Notes: generated by a model not told the origin, from the letters alone. A stretch of DNA of 64,000 bases from Phaeodactylibacter xiamenensis (GCF_000759025.1 NZ_JPOS01000006.1:1-64000); one strand, 5' to 3'. Counted from the stretch's first letter, positions 17,532 to 26,480 are shown. Translations and numbers: made by a program.

Positions 17532-17541
17532 TACAAGGTAC
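17521..17541. promoter_or_regulatory. Candidate PadR operator
   Basis: The inverted repeat GTACC-N11-GGTAC overlaps the -33 element of the padR promoter. Its position fits autorepression. That PadR binds here is inference. Confidence 0.45.
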
Positions 17542-17662
17542 CTGCCAACACCTAGTATCTTCTATGAACGACTACTGCTTATCGATGAAATAAATAGCCC
17601 TTTCCGACCGGGCGGCCAAAAATCAGGGCCGGCGGCCGCTTTCGGCGTATTGCTTTAATGCT

Positions 17663-17670
17663 TACCTTTG
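17663..17670 (+). promoter_or_regulatory. -7 element upstream of T9SS gene
   Basis: TACCTTTG fits TAnnTTTG and lies 30 bases before the ATG at 17700. No good TTG is seen at the expected distance, so the promoter is only partly supported. Confidence 0.45.
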
Positions 17671-17699
17671 CAGTTCCGGACCACTAAGAAATCATCCTT

Positions 17700-18833
17700 A
17701 TGAAGCATTCTGTACTATCCACTATACTTGCTGTTTTTAGTTGTATTGGACTGGCCGCACAGCCCGTCATACAAAACGGCACCTTTCCACAGGTTGGGGA
17801 TTCCCTGCGTGTCTCTGTGGACAACCTTCCCTCCGGCATTGACCTGGAGGACGCTGCGGCTAACCAAAGCTGGAATTTCACCACGCTGCAATCCGCTTTT
17901 GTCAACACCACTCCTGTAGTGACGGTGCAGCAGGCGGATGGCTACTTTGGCTTCCCCGGAGCAGACTATGCGGTGGTGGGAGATAATGCCAACTTTTTCT
18001 ACCGGACCACCGCCGGTAAAGTGGAACTGCTGGGCTTTTACGGAGAAGACCCTGCTGGGCTGGGCATAGAAGGCATTTTCCGCTACGAGCCCCCCCTCAT
18101 TGAACGGCGGGCACCTCTACAGTACCTGGATGTCAATACGTCAGGCACCAATATCAGCTTTGCTTTCTCTGCCGATGATTTGCCGGATCAGATAACGGAC
18201 TTACTGCCCATTTCTCCGGATTCCATTCGTATACGCCTTAATTCCGAGCGCACCGAAGAAGCAGATGCCTGGGGTACTTTGACCATTCCCGGAGGCATCT
18301 ATGATGTACTGCGTGAGAAGCGGACAGAAGAACAGCAGATCCGCCTGGATGCCAAGATTGGTTTCTTCAACTGGTTTGACATTACGGATATTGCGCTTGA
18401 ATTACTACAGCTGGAAGCGCTTGAGCCCCGCACCACGATCAGCTATCGCTTCTTCAGCAATGAAGCGGTAGAGCCTATTGCTGAAGTACAAACGCTAAAC
18501 GAAGGAGCCACCATTAGCAGCGTCACTTATAAGGCGGGAACGACCTCCAGCCTGCGCCCGGTAGAAACCGCTCTGCCTGGCGTCTACGCCTACCCCAACC
18601 CGGCGATTGTGAATGTCCGTTTTGAGTTTGCCAACCTGCCAGCCGACAACTACACTGTGAGTATCTTCAACATTCTGGGTGTGAAGGAATGGTCCCGGCG
18701 TTATTACGTAGACGGCGGGCGCACGGAGAAAGTGGATATTTCTGCATTGCGCAAAGGCACCTATTTTTACAGCATCGCGGATAGCCGCGGCAAGACACTT
18801 GTTACAAAACGGCTAATCGTTGTACGCCCCTAG
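17700..18833 (+). CDS. T9SS-secreted hypothetical protein
   Basis: 377 residues: signal peptide 1-21 (STILAVFSCIGLAAQ), a middle part of about 270 residues with no recognised domain, and a type A sorting domain from ~295 (GVYAYPNPAIVNVRFEF ... YTVSIFNILGVKEW ... KGTYFYSIADSRGKTLVTKRLIV). The middle part resembles other Bacteroidota secreted proteins of unknown function (NQSWNFTTLQ near the start). Probably a monocistronic gene with its own promoter at 17663. Confidence 0.75.
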   Translation: MKHSVLSTILAVFSCIGLAAQPVIQNGTFPQVGDSLRVSVDNLPSGIDLEDAAANQSWNFTTLQSAFVNTTPVVTVQQADGYFGFPGADYAVVGDNANFFYRTTAGKVELLGFYGEDPAGLGIEGIFRYEPPLIERRAPLQYLDVNTSGTNISFAFSADDLPDQITDLLPISPDSIRIRLNSERTEEADAWGTLTIPGGIYDVLREKRTEEQQIRLDAKIGFFNWFDITDIALELLQLEALEPRTTISYRFFSNEAVEPIAEVQTLNEGATISSVTYKAGTTSSLRPVETALPGVYAYPNPAIVNVRFEFANLPADNYTVSIFNILGVKEWSRRYYVDGGRTEKVDISALRKGTYFYSIADSRGKTLVTKRLIVVRP

Positions 18834-18850
18834 ACTTTAGCCTTTTTGTA

Positions 18851-18858
18851 TACTTTTG
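18851..18858 (+). promoter_or_regulatory. -7 element upstream of lipoprotein gene
   Basis: TACTTTTG matches TAnnTTTG and lies 54 bases before the ATG at 18913. The -33 box is not clear. Confidence 0.4.
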
Positions 18859-18912
18859 CCCCACCCTGAAATACCTCCGGGGCAGAGAAGCAACTTGAAA
18901 CCAACAAAGCTT

Positions 18913-19410
18913 ATGAATAAATACCTTTTTATAAGTTTACTGCTGACAAGCCTGCTTTACAGCTGCGGCAGCGATACCGCAAGTGAAACAGATTCCGCTA
19001 CAGCGAACACTACTCCGCCTCCTGCCGAAACCACTCCGGCGCCTACCTACCCCAGCATACCCGCTGATACGATCAGAGCGCTTTACAATGAGTGCGACTA
19101 CATCGATTATGTGTTCTATTACACCAATTTTAGCGTTAGCCAAAAGGAGCAACGGGATATTCAAACGGCGATCACCTATATCGCTTCGGAAACCCCGCAA
19201 ATCAACACCAACTGCCAGCCGGTTGGGCGGGTGTTCTATCAGGTGAATGGTGAAAACCGTTTAGAAGCCGACCTGTATTTCAACCCCAATCAGGGCTGTA
19301 TCTATTACCTCTTTTTCCAGGATGGGAAGCCCGCTTATGCCAACCGCATTATGCCTGCCGGGATCGATTTTTATACCAAAATATTCCAAAGCGCGCAATC
19401 GGCGCAGTAA
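18913..19410 (+). CDS. Lipoprotein of unknown function
   Basis: 165 residues from the ATG at 18913. A lipobox (TSLLYSCGS, Cys at ~17) predicts export and lipidation. A Thr/Pro/Glu-rich linker (~20-45) follows, then a globular part with IDYVFYYTNFSVSQ and CIYYLFFQDGKPAYAN. No family recognised with certainty. It ends 8 bp before ppx/gppA and may be cotranscribed with it. Confidence 0.7.
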   Translation: MNKYLFISLLLTSLLYSCGSDTASETDSATANTTPPPAETTPAPTYPSIPADTIRALYNECDYIDYVFYYTNFSVSQKEQRDIQTAITYIASETPQINTNCQPVGRVFYQVNGENRLEADLYFNPNQGCIYYLFFQDGKPAYANRIMPAGIDFYTKIFQSAQSAQ

Positions 19411-19418
19411 ACCCGCTT

Positions 19419-20333
19419 ATGGCCCAGGAACAGTATGCCGTTATTGACCTCGGCACCAACACTTTCCACCTGCTCATCGCGCAGCCTGGTACCCGTACAC
19501 CCATAAAGGAAGTTTACCGGGAGCGCCAGTTTGTACAGCTGGCAGAAGAGGGGATTGCTACAATTGGCGCTGCCCCTTACCAACGGGCGCTGCAGACCCT
19601 CCACCACTTCCGTGCCGTACTGGATCAGCATCAGGTCCCCGTTGAGCAGGTCAAAGCCTTTGGTACTGCTGCGCTGCGCACAGCCAGCAACGGGCCGGAC
19701 CTGGTTCAAAAAATAAAAACAACCACCGGCATTACCGTCACTACGATCAGTGGGGATGAGGAAGCCAGGCTGATCCACAAAGGCGTTCAGCTGGCAGTGC
19801 CTGATGTGGAGGACCGCCTTTTGATCATGGATATCGGTGGAGGCAGTGTAGAGTTCATTATTGCCGAGCAGGACCGCATACTGTGGGCGCAAAGCTTCCC
19901 TATTGGTGTGGCTGTCCTGTACCGCGATTTTCACCGGAGTGAACCGATCAGCTCTTCCGAGCGCGAGCAGCTATGCTCCTTTTTGCAGGTAAAACTTCAG
20001 CCGCTACGCACTCATTTGTCTGAGTGGCCTACCCCTTTCCTCGTGGGGGCCTCCGGCACTTTTGATGTACTGGAACAGTTTGTGGGGCAACGCCCGGAGA
20101 CCGGCTACAGCAGCCGGGTTTCAAAGGGGGCGGTTCAGCCCTTTTACGAGCAGGTAACTGGTATGACTCTGGAAGAACGTTATGCCCTGCCGGGGATGCC
20201 TAAAGCCCGCGCTGCCATGCTCAGCGTTGCGCTCATCTTGGTAGATGAGGTAATAAAAATGGCGAATACAGAGGAAATTATTATCTCTGCATTCGCCATG
20301 AAGGAGGGGATGCTCAGTGAACTAATGCAATAG
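19419..20333 (+). CDS. Ppx/GppA-family phosphatase
   Basis: 304 residues, the usual length of the short Bacteroidota form that lacks the C-terminal HD-like domain. The N-terminal phosphate loop AVIDLGTNTFHLLIA and the second loop LLIMDIGGGSVEFI are the two conserved ASKHA motifs. Members hydrolyse polyphosphate (exopolyphosphatase) or pppGpp to ppGpp. Sequence alone does not tell which activity applies here. It is cytoplasmic, convergent with the serA-like gene at a 5-bp interval. Confidence 0.85.
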   Translation: MAQEQYAVIDLGTNTFHLLIAQPGTRTPIKEVYRERQFVQLAEEGIATIGAAPYQRALQTLHHFRAVLDQHQVPVEQVKAFGTAALRTASNGPDLVQKIKTTTGITVTTISGDEEARLIHKGVQLAVPDVEDRLLIMDIGGGSVEFIIAEQDRILWAQSFPIGVAVLYRDFHRSEPISSSEREQLCSFLQVKLQPLRTHLSEWPTPFLVGASGTFDVLEQFVGQRPETGYSSRVSKGAVQPFYEQVTGMTLEERYALPGMPKARAAMLSVALILVDEVIKMANTEEIIISAFAMKEGMLSELMQ

Positions 20334-20338
20334 CAACC

Positions 20339-21304
20339 TTACTTATCATCTCCAAAGAAGGCCAGAATTTTATCCGCCAGCTCCAGCCCGATATTGGCCC
20401 GTGCTTCCAGGGTGGAAGCGCCGATGTGAGGGGAGCAGGAAATTTTAGGGTGTTCCATCAGTTCCTGCCGGGGCATGGGCTCATTTTCATAAACATCAAG
20501 GCCGGCACCGCTTAGTTTGCCACTGTTGAGTGCATCAAGCAGGGCATCTTCATCAATAGCACCGCCGCGTGCGGTATTGATGAGCACGGCTCCGTCCTTC
20601 ATCTGGGCAATTTCCTCTGCGCCGATGATTGCCTTACCGCCTTTGAAAGGCACATGGATGGTGAGGTAGTCTGAGTTAGCCAGCACTTCCTCCCACTCGT
20701 AGGTATCAAGGCGGACAGAAAGACGGACATTGCCGGAGTTGTAAACATTAATGCCGATATCGGCTTCATCTACAACAAGGTCCACTGGCATAACCTTCAT
20801 GCCCAGCCCGACTCCAATACGTGCCACTTCCCGGCCAATCCGGCCAAAGCCGACGATTCCAAGCGTGCGGTTATTCAGTTGCAGGCCGTGGGAACAAGCC
20901 TCTTTCATTTCCTTAAATTCACTGCCTCCACGCTGCTTCATTTCCCGGTGTGCCAAATGCAGGTTGCGGCTAATGGAAAACATATGTGCGAAAACCAGTT
21001 CTGCGACAGACTTGGAAGAAGCCGCAGGAGTGTCCATAACAGTAATGCCTTTCTCACGGGCATATTCTACATCTATGTTGCTCAGTCCAACCCCTGCCCG
21101 AGCAATAATTTTGAGATTCGGGCACTGATCGATGAGGGCCTGCCGGATTTCCGTAGCACTACGCACAATCACAACATCGTAGTCAGGCATCACGTTTGGC
21201 AATTGATCGGCTTCTACTTTTTTGACGTCCACCGTGTAGCCGGCTTCATGCAATAGAGTTATGCCATCCTGGTGCAGCCCATCCGTAGCCAATATCTTTA
21301 CCAT
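20339..21304 (-). CDS. serA: D-2-hydroxyacid dehydrogenase, probably 3-phosphoglycerate dehydrogenase
   Basis: 321 residues. The NAD-binding GFGRIG is at 152-157. The catalytic triad is visible: R246 (NTARGG), E275 (VYENEP) and H293 (SPHIGAST). The sequence is close to the short SerA type without a C-terminal ACT domain, so serine feedback regulation of the long form is not expected. The likely reaction is oxidation of 3-phosphoglycerate in serine synthesis. serC is not adjacent, so another 2-hydroxyacid substrate cannot be excluded. Confidence 0.8.
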   Translation of the reverse strand: MVKILATDGLHQDGITLLHEAGYTVDVKKVEADQLPNVMPDYDVVIVRSATEIRQALIDQCPNLKIIARAGVGLSNIDVEYAREKGITVMDTPAASSKSVAELVFAHMFSISRNLHLAHREMKQRGGSEFKEMKEACSHGLQLNNRTLGIVGFGRIGREVARIGVGLGMKVMPVDLVVDEADIGINVYNSGNVRLSVRLDTYEWEEVLANSDYLTIHVPFKGGKAIIGAEEIAQMKDGAVLINTARGGAIDEDALLDALNSGKLSGAGLDVYENEPMPRQELMEHPKISCSPHIGASTLEARANIGLELADKILAFFGDDK

Positions 21305-21385
21305 GTATTTTCAACATTTAGGTGATTGAAATAGGGTTGTTACCTAAGGGGATCCACGCTGATGAAAGCATAGGCCCCATTGAAA

Positions 21386-21417
21386 CCAAAACCACCCGAA
21401 AACGGGGGTGGTTTTGG
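21386..21417. terminator. 12-bp stem hairpin upstream of serA
   Basis: CCAAAACCACCC (21386-21397) pairs perfectly with GGGTGGTTTTGG (21406-21417) over an 8-nt loop. There is no U-tract. It lies 82 bp upstream of the serA start and could be a terminator or a leader hairpin. Confidence 0.5.
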
Positions 21418-21541
21418 ACACCCCGCCCGGGTTTAGAATACACCGAATAATAGGTCTTTTTAGGGAAAACAACTAGTGTTTGCCCTAAATTCTGCCTTAC
21501 AGCATCCAATCTGCTAAGGCTATTGGGCAATTTTAACCACA

Positions 21542-21575
21542 GCAGCACCCTCTCCGGCGCCGGAGAGGGTGCTGC
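21542..21575. terminator. 34-bp perfect palindrome
   Basis: GCAGCACCCTCTCCGGC and its exact complement meet without a spacer. The next bases on the plus strand include a TATTTTT. It lies 49 bp after the stop of the minus-strand gene at 21625 and probably forms its terminator, although the T-tract is better placed for plus-strand transcription. Confidence 0.6.
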
Positions 21576-21624
21576 AAGAAGTATTTTTGCTGATTCCTTG
21601 AGGCACCACGCAACGGGAGCCCGG

Positions 21625-22095
21625 TTAATTATCGACCTTTTCGCTGTAGATGGGGAAGTTCGCCCCGGTATAATGGCTGAATTTTTTTCCGGAGGTTACC
21701 GGAAAGGAGTACTTTTTCATAAAGGTTTTGAGGACGGCTGCCAGTTCAAGCTCATCCACATTACGGCTGTCCGGGCGCAACAGGTAGCCCAAATGGTCAA
21801 TACTGCCATCGGTATTCCAGAAGGCATGCAACCAGATTTTCACGCCTTTAAGGTCAATATCCAGTTTGTCGGCATGCTTTTGCAGTTCCTGCATCATGGA
21901 CATCCAATGGTTAAAAGCGTTTTGTGTGTCATAATTAGCTACTTCAAGGAGTGTTTGCTGGTATTCCTGTTTGGCAACTTCGTACCCTTCTTCATTTTGC
22001 CCTAAGCGGAACACCGCTGGCAAATCAGCAGATTGCGCCGTGGCTGCAGCAACCCAAAGAGAGGATACCAGGAGAAATGAGCATAGCAATTTCAT
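21625..22095 (-). CDS. Secreted hypothetical protein
   Basis: 156 residues from the ATG at 22095, which gives a signal peptide (MKLLCSFLLVSSLWVAAATAQ). The mature part is mixed helix/strand with WMSMMQELQKHADKLDIDLKGVKIWLHAFWN and LGYLLRPDSRNV. The second stretch resembles the TonB-like or energy-transducing partner region of small Bacteroidota periplasmic proteins, but I cannot name it. A monocistronic gene. Confidence 0.65.
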   Translation of the reverse strand: MKLLCSFLLVSSLWVAAATAQSADLPAVFRLGQNEEGYEVAKQEYQQTLLEVANYDTQNAFNHWMSMMQELQKHADKLDIDLKGVKIWLHAFWNTDGSIDHLGYLLRPDSRNVDELELAAVLKTFMKKYSFPVTSGKKFSHYTGANFPIYSEKVDN

Positions 22096-22343
22096 ACGGT
22101 AAGTAATTTTTTGGCGCCCCGTCAAACCGGAACTCCATTTGTTTAAGTTTTTGAATTATGATTACTTTGAGACATAAGTGTAAAGTTAGCAATATATAAC
22201 AGTCGAAAGGCTTTTCAACCTGTTAAAATCACTTCAGCACCTTCCCTCTGACCGGGCATCAGGCGCAGTATTTTATCGATTTTGGCAGGGTTGTGGTCTA
22301 AAAAACAGGCACGCAAACCAGATAATGCCTTTATTTGCAGCTT

Positions 22344-22937
22344 ATGGTAATTGATGTCATATTCGCGGTATTTGCCCTTTGGGGGTTTTACCTTGGGTTT
22401 TCCCGGGGTATCATCAAAACGGTCTTTACGATCCTTTCGGTCGTATTTGGCCTGATGATCGCATTCCGTTTCGGGCCGGATATGACGAAGTTCCTGGAGT
22501 CTGCCGTTAATGACAACGCGCTGATGTTCCTGGCTGGTTTTCTGCTCACTTTTGTGCTGACGATGGTCATCATCCGCCTGTTTGCCAGTTTTCTGGAAGG
22601 CGCCCTCGAGTCTGCCAATATCAATTTTATCAATCAGGCGGTTGGGGGTGTTGTCATGGCCGGGCTTATGGTATTACTGTACAGTGTGCTCCTTTGGTTT
22701 GGTGACCGTTCCCACCTCATCAATGAGGATGCCAAGCAGGAATCCATGACCTACACTTACCTTGAGGAGTATCCGGAAGTCGTTTGGTATTACGGTGGAA
22801 AAGCCAAGCCTATTTTAGAAGATTTCTGGGACCACTCTGTGGATTTCATGGACCGGCTGGAAGACGCCAAAGTGCAGCGGGAAGAAAGCGACCCGGTCAT
22901 TTATGACTTGCCAGACGAGGACGAACCAAGGCGTTAA
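22344..22937 (+). CDS. CvpA-family membrane protein
   Basis: 197 residues from the ATG at 22344 (an upstream TTG is possible). Four hydrophobic segments fit CvpA: IDVIFAVFALWGFYLGFSRG, a second segment around VFTILSVVFGLMIAFRFG, a third around FLAGFLLTFVLTMVIIRLFA and a fourth in VGGVVMAGLMVLLYSVLLW. The C-terminal ~70 residues are acidic and cytoplasmic. The family is linked with colicin V production and envelope homeostasis. Its last four bases overlap the convergent mscS gene. Confidence 0.8.
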   Translation: MVIDVIFAVFALWGFYLGFSRGIIKTVFTILSVVFGLMIAFRFGPDMTKFLESAVNDNALMFLAGFLLTFVLTMVIIRLFASFLEGALESANINFINQAVGGVVMAGLMVLLYSVLLWFGDRSHLINEDAKQESMTYTYLEEYPEVVWYYGGKAKPILEDFWDHSVDFMDRLEDAKVQREESDPVIYDLPDEDEPRR

Positions 22938-23752
22938 GAGCCAATCTTCCCCATTTCCACCCCTTCGGAGTAAGCTACGCTGATATTGTGGCTGTGAAAT
23001 GCAGCTTTGATCCGGCGGTAAACCTCAAACTTAACTTCCCAAAAATCATCCGGCACCACATACGGCCGTACGGCCACGACAATACTATGGCTGTCGTATG
23101 CTTCAATGCCTACCTCCGGCGCGGGGTCTTCCAGCACTTTCGGTATGGATAGCAACTGCTCCATGATAATCTGTTCCACCCGCGGGAAGCTCTCGCTGTA
23201 CGGCATCGTCACACTCAGCTCAATACGGATGTAGCCCTTTCGGGAGTAATTGGTCACAATATTGTCCACCACCTGCGCATTGGGGATGATGAGGGTTTTG
23301 CGGCCCGGCGTCACCATGAGCGTATTGAAAATCTGGATTTCCTCTACCTTCCCGAATTTGTCGTCCACCTCAATCCAGTCTGCTACTTTATAAGGTTTAA
23401 ACAGCAGGATGATAATGCCCGCCGCGAAGTTGGACAGGCTTCCCTGCAGCGCCAGTCCTACAGCAAAACCAGCCGCTGCAAGAACAGCAAGGAAGGAAGC
23501 CAGTTCCACTCCTATTAGGCCAGCAGCCGAAAACACAATCAGTACTTTCAGGGAAACACCCGCGAGTGAAGTCAGGAAAGGGATCAGGCTTTTACTCAGG
23601 CCAGCCTTTTCCATAGCCAGTGCGAGGCCTTTTGTCATACGGTTGACCAGCTTGAAGCCGATCCAAAGCACCAGGCCCGCCAGTGCAACTTTGGGCAGGT
23701 AGCCAATGAGCAGGCGCCCGCCTTCTTCCAAATAAGCAGCAATCTTTTCCAT
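22934..23752 (-). CDS. Small-conductance mechanosensitive channel, MscS family
   Basis: 272 residues, the usual size of MscS. Three N-terminal membrane segments, the pore-lining TM3 with AAAGFAVGLALQGSLSNFAAGIIIL, then the cytoplasmic beta domain (GKVEEIQIFNTLMVTPGRKTLIIPNAQV) and the alpha/beta cage. It releases solutes on hypo-osmotic shock at the inner membrane. A TATTTTTG -7-like box lies on the minus strand at 23773-23780. Confidence 0.9.
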   Translation of the reverse strand: MEKIAAYLEEGGRLLIGYLPKVALAGLVLWIGFKLVNRMTKGLALAMEKAGLSKSLIPFLTSLAGVSLKVLIVFSAAGLIGVELASFLAVLAAAGFAVGLALQGSLSNFAAGIIILLFKPYKVADWIEVDDKFGKVEEIQIFNTLMVTPGRKTLIIPNAQVVDNIVTNYSRKGYIRIELSVTMPYSESFPRVEQIIMEQLLSIPKVLEDPAPEVGIEAYDSHSIVVAVRPYVVPDDFWEVKFEVYRRIKAAFHSHNISVAYSEGVEMGKIGS

Positions 23753-23814
23753 AGGAGCTCAAATTAAAGCCCCAAAAATAGTTGTGCGATTTGGAAAATC
23801 AGTATTCCCGGCAA

Positions 23815-24204
23815 CTAATCTTCCTTAAATTCTATGGAAATGGATTCGGGCACTGTATCGCCACTGATTTGCACCAGATAAGTGTAAGCGCCGCTGTCAT
23901 AGGCAGTCGCCCCCACGTAGTCAATAGGCTGAAGAACCAAGGTATCTCCCTCCACAATGGCTTCCAGGTAGGCGTAACTGTAAATAAAATCGAAGGGAAG
24001 ATAGGCTGTGGTTGCCCCCGGAGCGATGTTTTCAAACACCTGACTACCACCACCTCCGGGGATCACTTTCAAGGCTGTAATGACAAAATCACTGATATTG
24101 GTGATGCGCAAGGCGGCACCATCGTGCCCTGGCAGCACGCTGTCTTCCGATGTATCGCAGGCTGTGATGGTTGCCAAAAGGGCGAACGCTAGCACTTTTT
24201 TCAT
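23815..24204 (-). CDS. Small lipoprotein of unknown function
   Basis: 129 residues. A lipobox is present (LLATITACDTSED, Cys at ~16). The rest is beta-rich with ITNISDFVITALKVIPGGG and TTAYLPFDFIYSYAYLEAIVEGDTL, consistent with a small immunoglobulin-like fold. I recognise no family. It may share a transcript with the FKBP-TPR gene upstream of it (50-bp gap). Confidence 0.65.
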   Translation of the reverse strand: MKKVLAFALLATITACDTSEDSVLPGHDGAALRITNISDFVITALKVIPGGGGSQVFENIAPGATTAYLPFDFIYSYAYLEAIVEGDTLVLQPIDYVGATAYDSGAYTYLVQISGDTVPESISIEFKED

Positions 24205-24254
24205 CTTCAGGTTCTTTTACTGGCAAAGAAGAAAGATAAAAAAAATCAGGACTG

Positions 24255-25001
24255 CTACTTCAGTTTGGACAACATTTCCCGTGCATTGGCATTATCGGGG
24301 TTAATTTCCAGAGAGCGCTGATAACATTCTCTGGCTTTAGCTTCCAGCCCGTTTTGGTAGTAGGCCTCTGCCAGGCTGTCGAAGGCATTGGCGGAACCGG
24401 GGTGTTGCTCTGCATTGTAGGCCATTACCTGCAGTGCCTCTTCCTTATGCCCTTCACTCAGGAAAAAGTACCCGATTTGATTGACTTCCCATTCTCCAAG
24501 GTAAGCCTCTCCGGAATCGACGAGGTCATTAAAATGCTTAATGGCAGCTTTGGCACCTTCCTGCTGCAGGGTTTCCCGTACAACACGGGCGCCATCGGGC
24601 AAAGATGGCAGCAACTCAAGCAATTCCATCTCCCAGGTCACTTCTGTTCCGGGAAGGTTGAGGGCTTTTTTGGTCCGCATCGCTTTTTCGAAATCCTTTA
24701 TCGGGATGTGGAACCGGTACTTACCCCCTTCGCGCATCACCGAAAAGGCTTGCTGAAGCTCAGGAGAAAGAGCGGAAATACGCTGATAATCCGGCACTCC
24801 AATCTGATAGGTGGAAACGAGCACCTGCCCGTTGGAAGCAAGGAGCTGATTATGCGTCAGTGCTCCGTGCCCGGAGGTCAGAGCAGGGCCACTGCCCGGT
24901 TTAAGTTCGTCATATACCCAGCCGTTGGGCGTTTGTTGCTGGGCATGCAGCCCAAGGCTCAGGAAAAAAAACAGGCATAGGGGGGATAGCCAATTCTTCA
25001 T
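24255..25001 (-). CDS. FKBP-like domain fused to TPR repeats, periplasmic
   Basis: 248 residues with a signal peptide (LCLFFFLSLGLHAQ). Residues ~27-130 resemble an FKBP-type peptidyl-prolyl isomerase (VYDELKPGSGPAL ... MREGGKYRFHIP ... VTWEMELLELLP). Residues ~165-248 contain two or more TPR units (AYNAEQHPGSANAFDSLAEAYYQNG and CYQRSLEINPDNANA). Such proteins may help fold or assemble envelope proteins. Isomerase activity is not certain because the aromatic pocket is only partly conserved by eye. Confidence 0.7.
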   Translation of the reverse strand: MKNWLSPLCLFFFLSLGLHAQQQTPNGWVYDELKPGSGPALTSGHGALTHNQLLASNGQVLVSTYQIGVPDYQRISALSPELQQAFSVMREGGKYRFHIPIKDFEKAMRTKKALNLPGTEVTWEMELLELLPSLPDGARVVRETLQQEGAKAAIKHFNDLVDSGEAYLGEWEVNQIGYFFLSEGHKEEALQVMAYNAEQHPGSANAFDSLAEAYYQNGLEAKARECYQRSLEINPDNANAREMLSKLK

Positions 25002-25150
25002 CGTGTTGCTTTTTGGTGTTGGTTCTGAAAATGACTGGATTTGCCAGACATATTATAAATTTTCCTATAAAAATAGACTAATTATACAGCCTTCGCCATT
25101 TTTTGTTCAACTTTAACATACAGAACCCCACAAAAGACTTTTATTCAATG

Positions 25151-25657
25151 TTAGGCACGTGGATCTACACTGAAGCGCAAATCCAGCAAACGCAAGCGGT
25201 AGCGCCTGCCTATACGTACTTTCCTGTACCGCACTAATTTGGCAAGGGCATACCCCAATCCCGCAGAAATGACTGTGACAGCAGCATCCCTTCCACTGTA
25301 ACTTGTTTCGGGGTTGCCATCGGTAGCATAACCCAAAAGTGCGAACCCCGACCAGGAGCCTCCGAATATCATAAGTGATGTACCCACTGCTTTTCCCCAT
25401 CCCCGGGCAAAGCGCAACTCCGCGATATCATGAACATTCACATACCGGTCGCCAAAAACGATCAGGCTGTCTTCTACCCTGATGTCTTCAATATAGCCTT
25501 CTCTGAAGGACTCCTCTCCTGCCAGCCGGTAGTCAATGACGGACCCAATGTGGATTTTCTCCGTTTTCGGGCTTCCGTATTTCTCAATCTGCAGTACCTT
25601 CTGTGCGGACAGGGCACCGGTGGAGCAGAGTATTAACATCAGGGTAAACAGACGCAT
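25151..25657 (-). CDS. Hypothetical membrane-associated protein
   Basis: 168 residues with a signal peptide (MLILCSTGALSAQ). The mature part has IGSVIDYRLAGEE, IRVEDSLIVFGDRYVNVHDIAELRF and then hydrophobic stretches (TSLMIFGGSWSGFALLG, AVTVISAGLGYALAKLV) followed by a very basic C-terminus. The pattern is seen in conserved Bacteroidota hypothetical proteins. No function can be assigned. It precedes nothing obvious; rnpA lies 33 bp upstream on the same strand. Confidence 0.65.
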   Translation of the reverse strand: MRLFTLMLILCSTGALSAQKVLQIEKYGSPKTEKIHIGSVIDYRLAGEESFREGYIEDIRVEDSLIVFGDRYVNVHDIAELRFARGWGKAVGTSLMIFGGSWSGFALLGYATDGNPETSYSGRDAAVTVISAGLGYALAKLVRYRKVRIGRRYRLRLLDLRFSVDPRA

Positions 25658-25690
25658 ATCAAAGAGTTCAGTTTATCAAAAGAACATTTA

Positions 25691-26098
25691 TCAGGCACTT
25701 GGGTTGGCTGGCCGCTGTTTTTTAAGAAACCGCCGGATCATAATCTGAACGGACTGCTCAATATGTGCGAAAGGTAAAGGCTCCCGGGCCACGTAGAGCA
25801 GTACGAAGTCATAACCTGCCGTATCTGATGGCAGCTTTTGATAGAGCCGGTGCTTGTTGAGCCGCCAGGCTTCCCTGACCTGCCGCCGGATGCGGTTGCG
25901 GTCCGTGGCTTTAGGGAATTTGCGCTTAGGCACACTAACGGTCACACGGACCGGCAATTCGCCTCTTTCCTCGCTTTCGCGAAAAATCAGGCGCACGGGG
26001 TACTGTGCAAAAGAGGGCGACTTTCCGGAAAACAGCCGTTCAATGGCTTTTCGGCTCTTGAGTCGCTCGGCTTTCAAAAATTTTTTTTTCGGTTTCAT
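25691..26098 (-). CDS. rnpA: Ribonuclease P protein component
   Basis: 135 residues. The family signature R-N-x-I-R-R-x-x-R-E is present (TDRNRIRRQVREAWR, ~residues 68-82), preceded by SVPKRKFPKA. RnpA binds RNase P RNA and helps 5' maturation of pre-tRNA. In many bacteria it follows rpmH; here no rpmH is next to it, and the upstream neighbour is divergent. Confidence 0.93.
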   Translation of the reverse strand: MKPKKKFLKAERLKSRKAIERLFSGKSPSFAQYPVRLIFRESEERGELPVRVTVSVPKRKFPKATDRNRIRRQVREAWRLNKHRLYQKLPSDTAGYDFVLLYVAREPLPFAHIEQSVQIMIRRFLKKQRPANPSA

Positions 26099-26237
26099 TG
26101 CCTGTAATTACTGGGTTTTTCCGGGTTTATTAAAATTTTTTTTCGCTCCGGTTATGGAATTTGTGCCTTTCTCCGACAAATAAGTAGAAGCCCTGCTGAA
26201 ACGGGCTGCATTTTTCACCCATTAAACCAAACCACTT

Positions 26238-26480
26238 ATGGAAAAGCAAGTATTATTTACGGAAACTGTCAAGGGCGCAAGCCGTACCTACTTCTTCGAC
26301 CTGAAGGAATCCAGCAATGGCAACCCTTACCTCTCGATTACAGAAACTTCCCGGAATCAGGAGGGAGAATTCCAGCGCCACCGTACCCTGGTGTTCGAAA
26401 AAGACTTCGAGAAGTTCGCTTCTGCCGTAGCCAATACCATGAAGGCTTACGCCGGTCTGGAAAAGGCTGAAACGGCCTAA
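26238..26480 (+). CDS. DUF3276 / PUR-alpha-like nucleic acid-binding protein
   Basis: 80 residues, full length for the family. The sequence GASRTYFFDLKESSNGNPYLSITETS and the C-terminal helix FEKDFEKFASAVANTMKAY fit the bacterial PUR-alpha-like fold (DUF3276), which dimerises and binds single-stranded DNA or RNA. It is typical for Bacteroidota. A small hairpin follows. Confidence 0.85.
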   Translation: MEKQVLFTETVKGASRTYFFDLKESSNGNPYLSITETSRNQEGEFQRHRTLVFEKDFEKFASAVANTMKAYAGLEKAETA

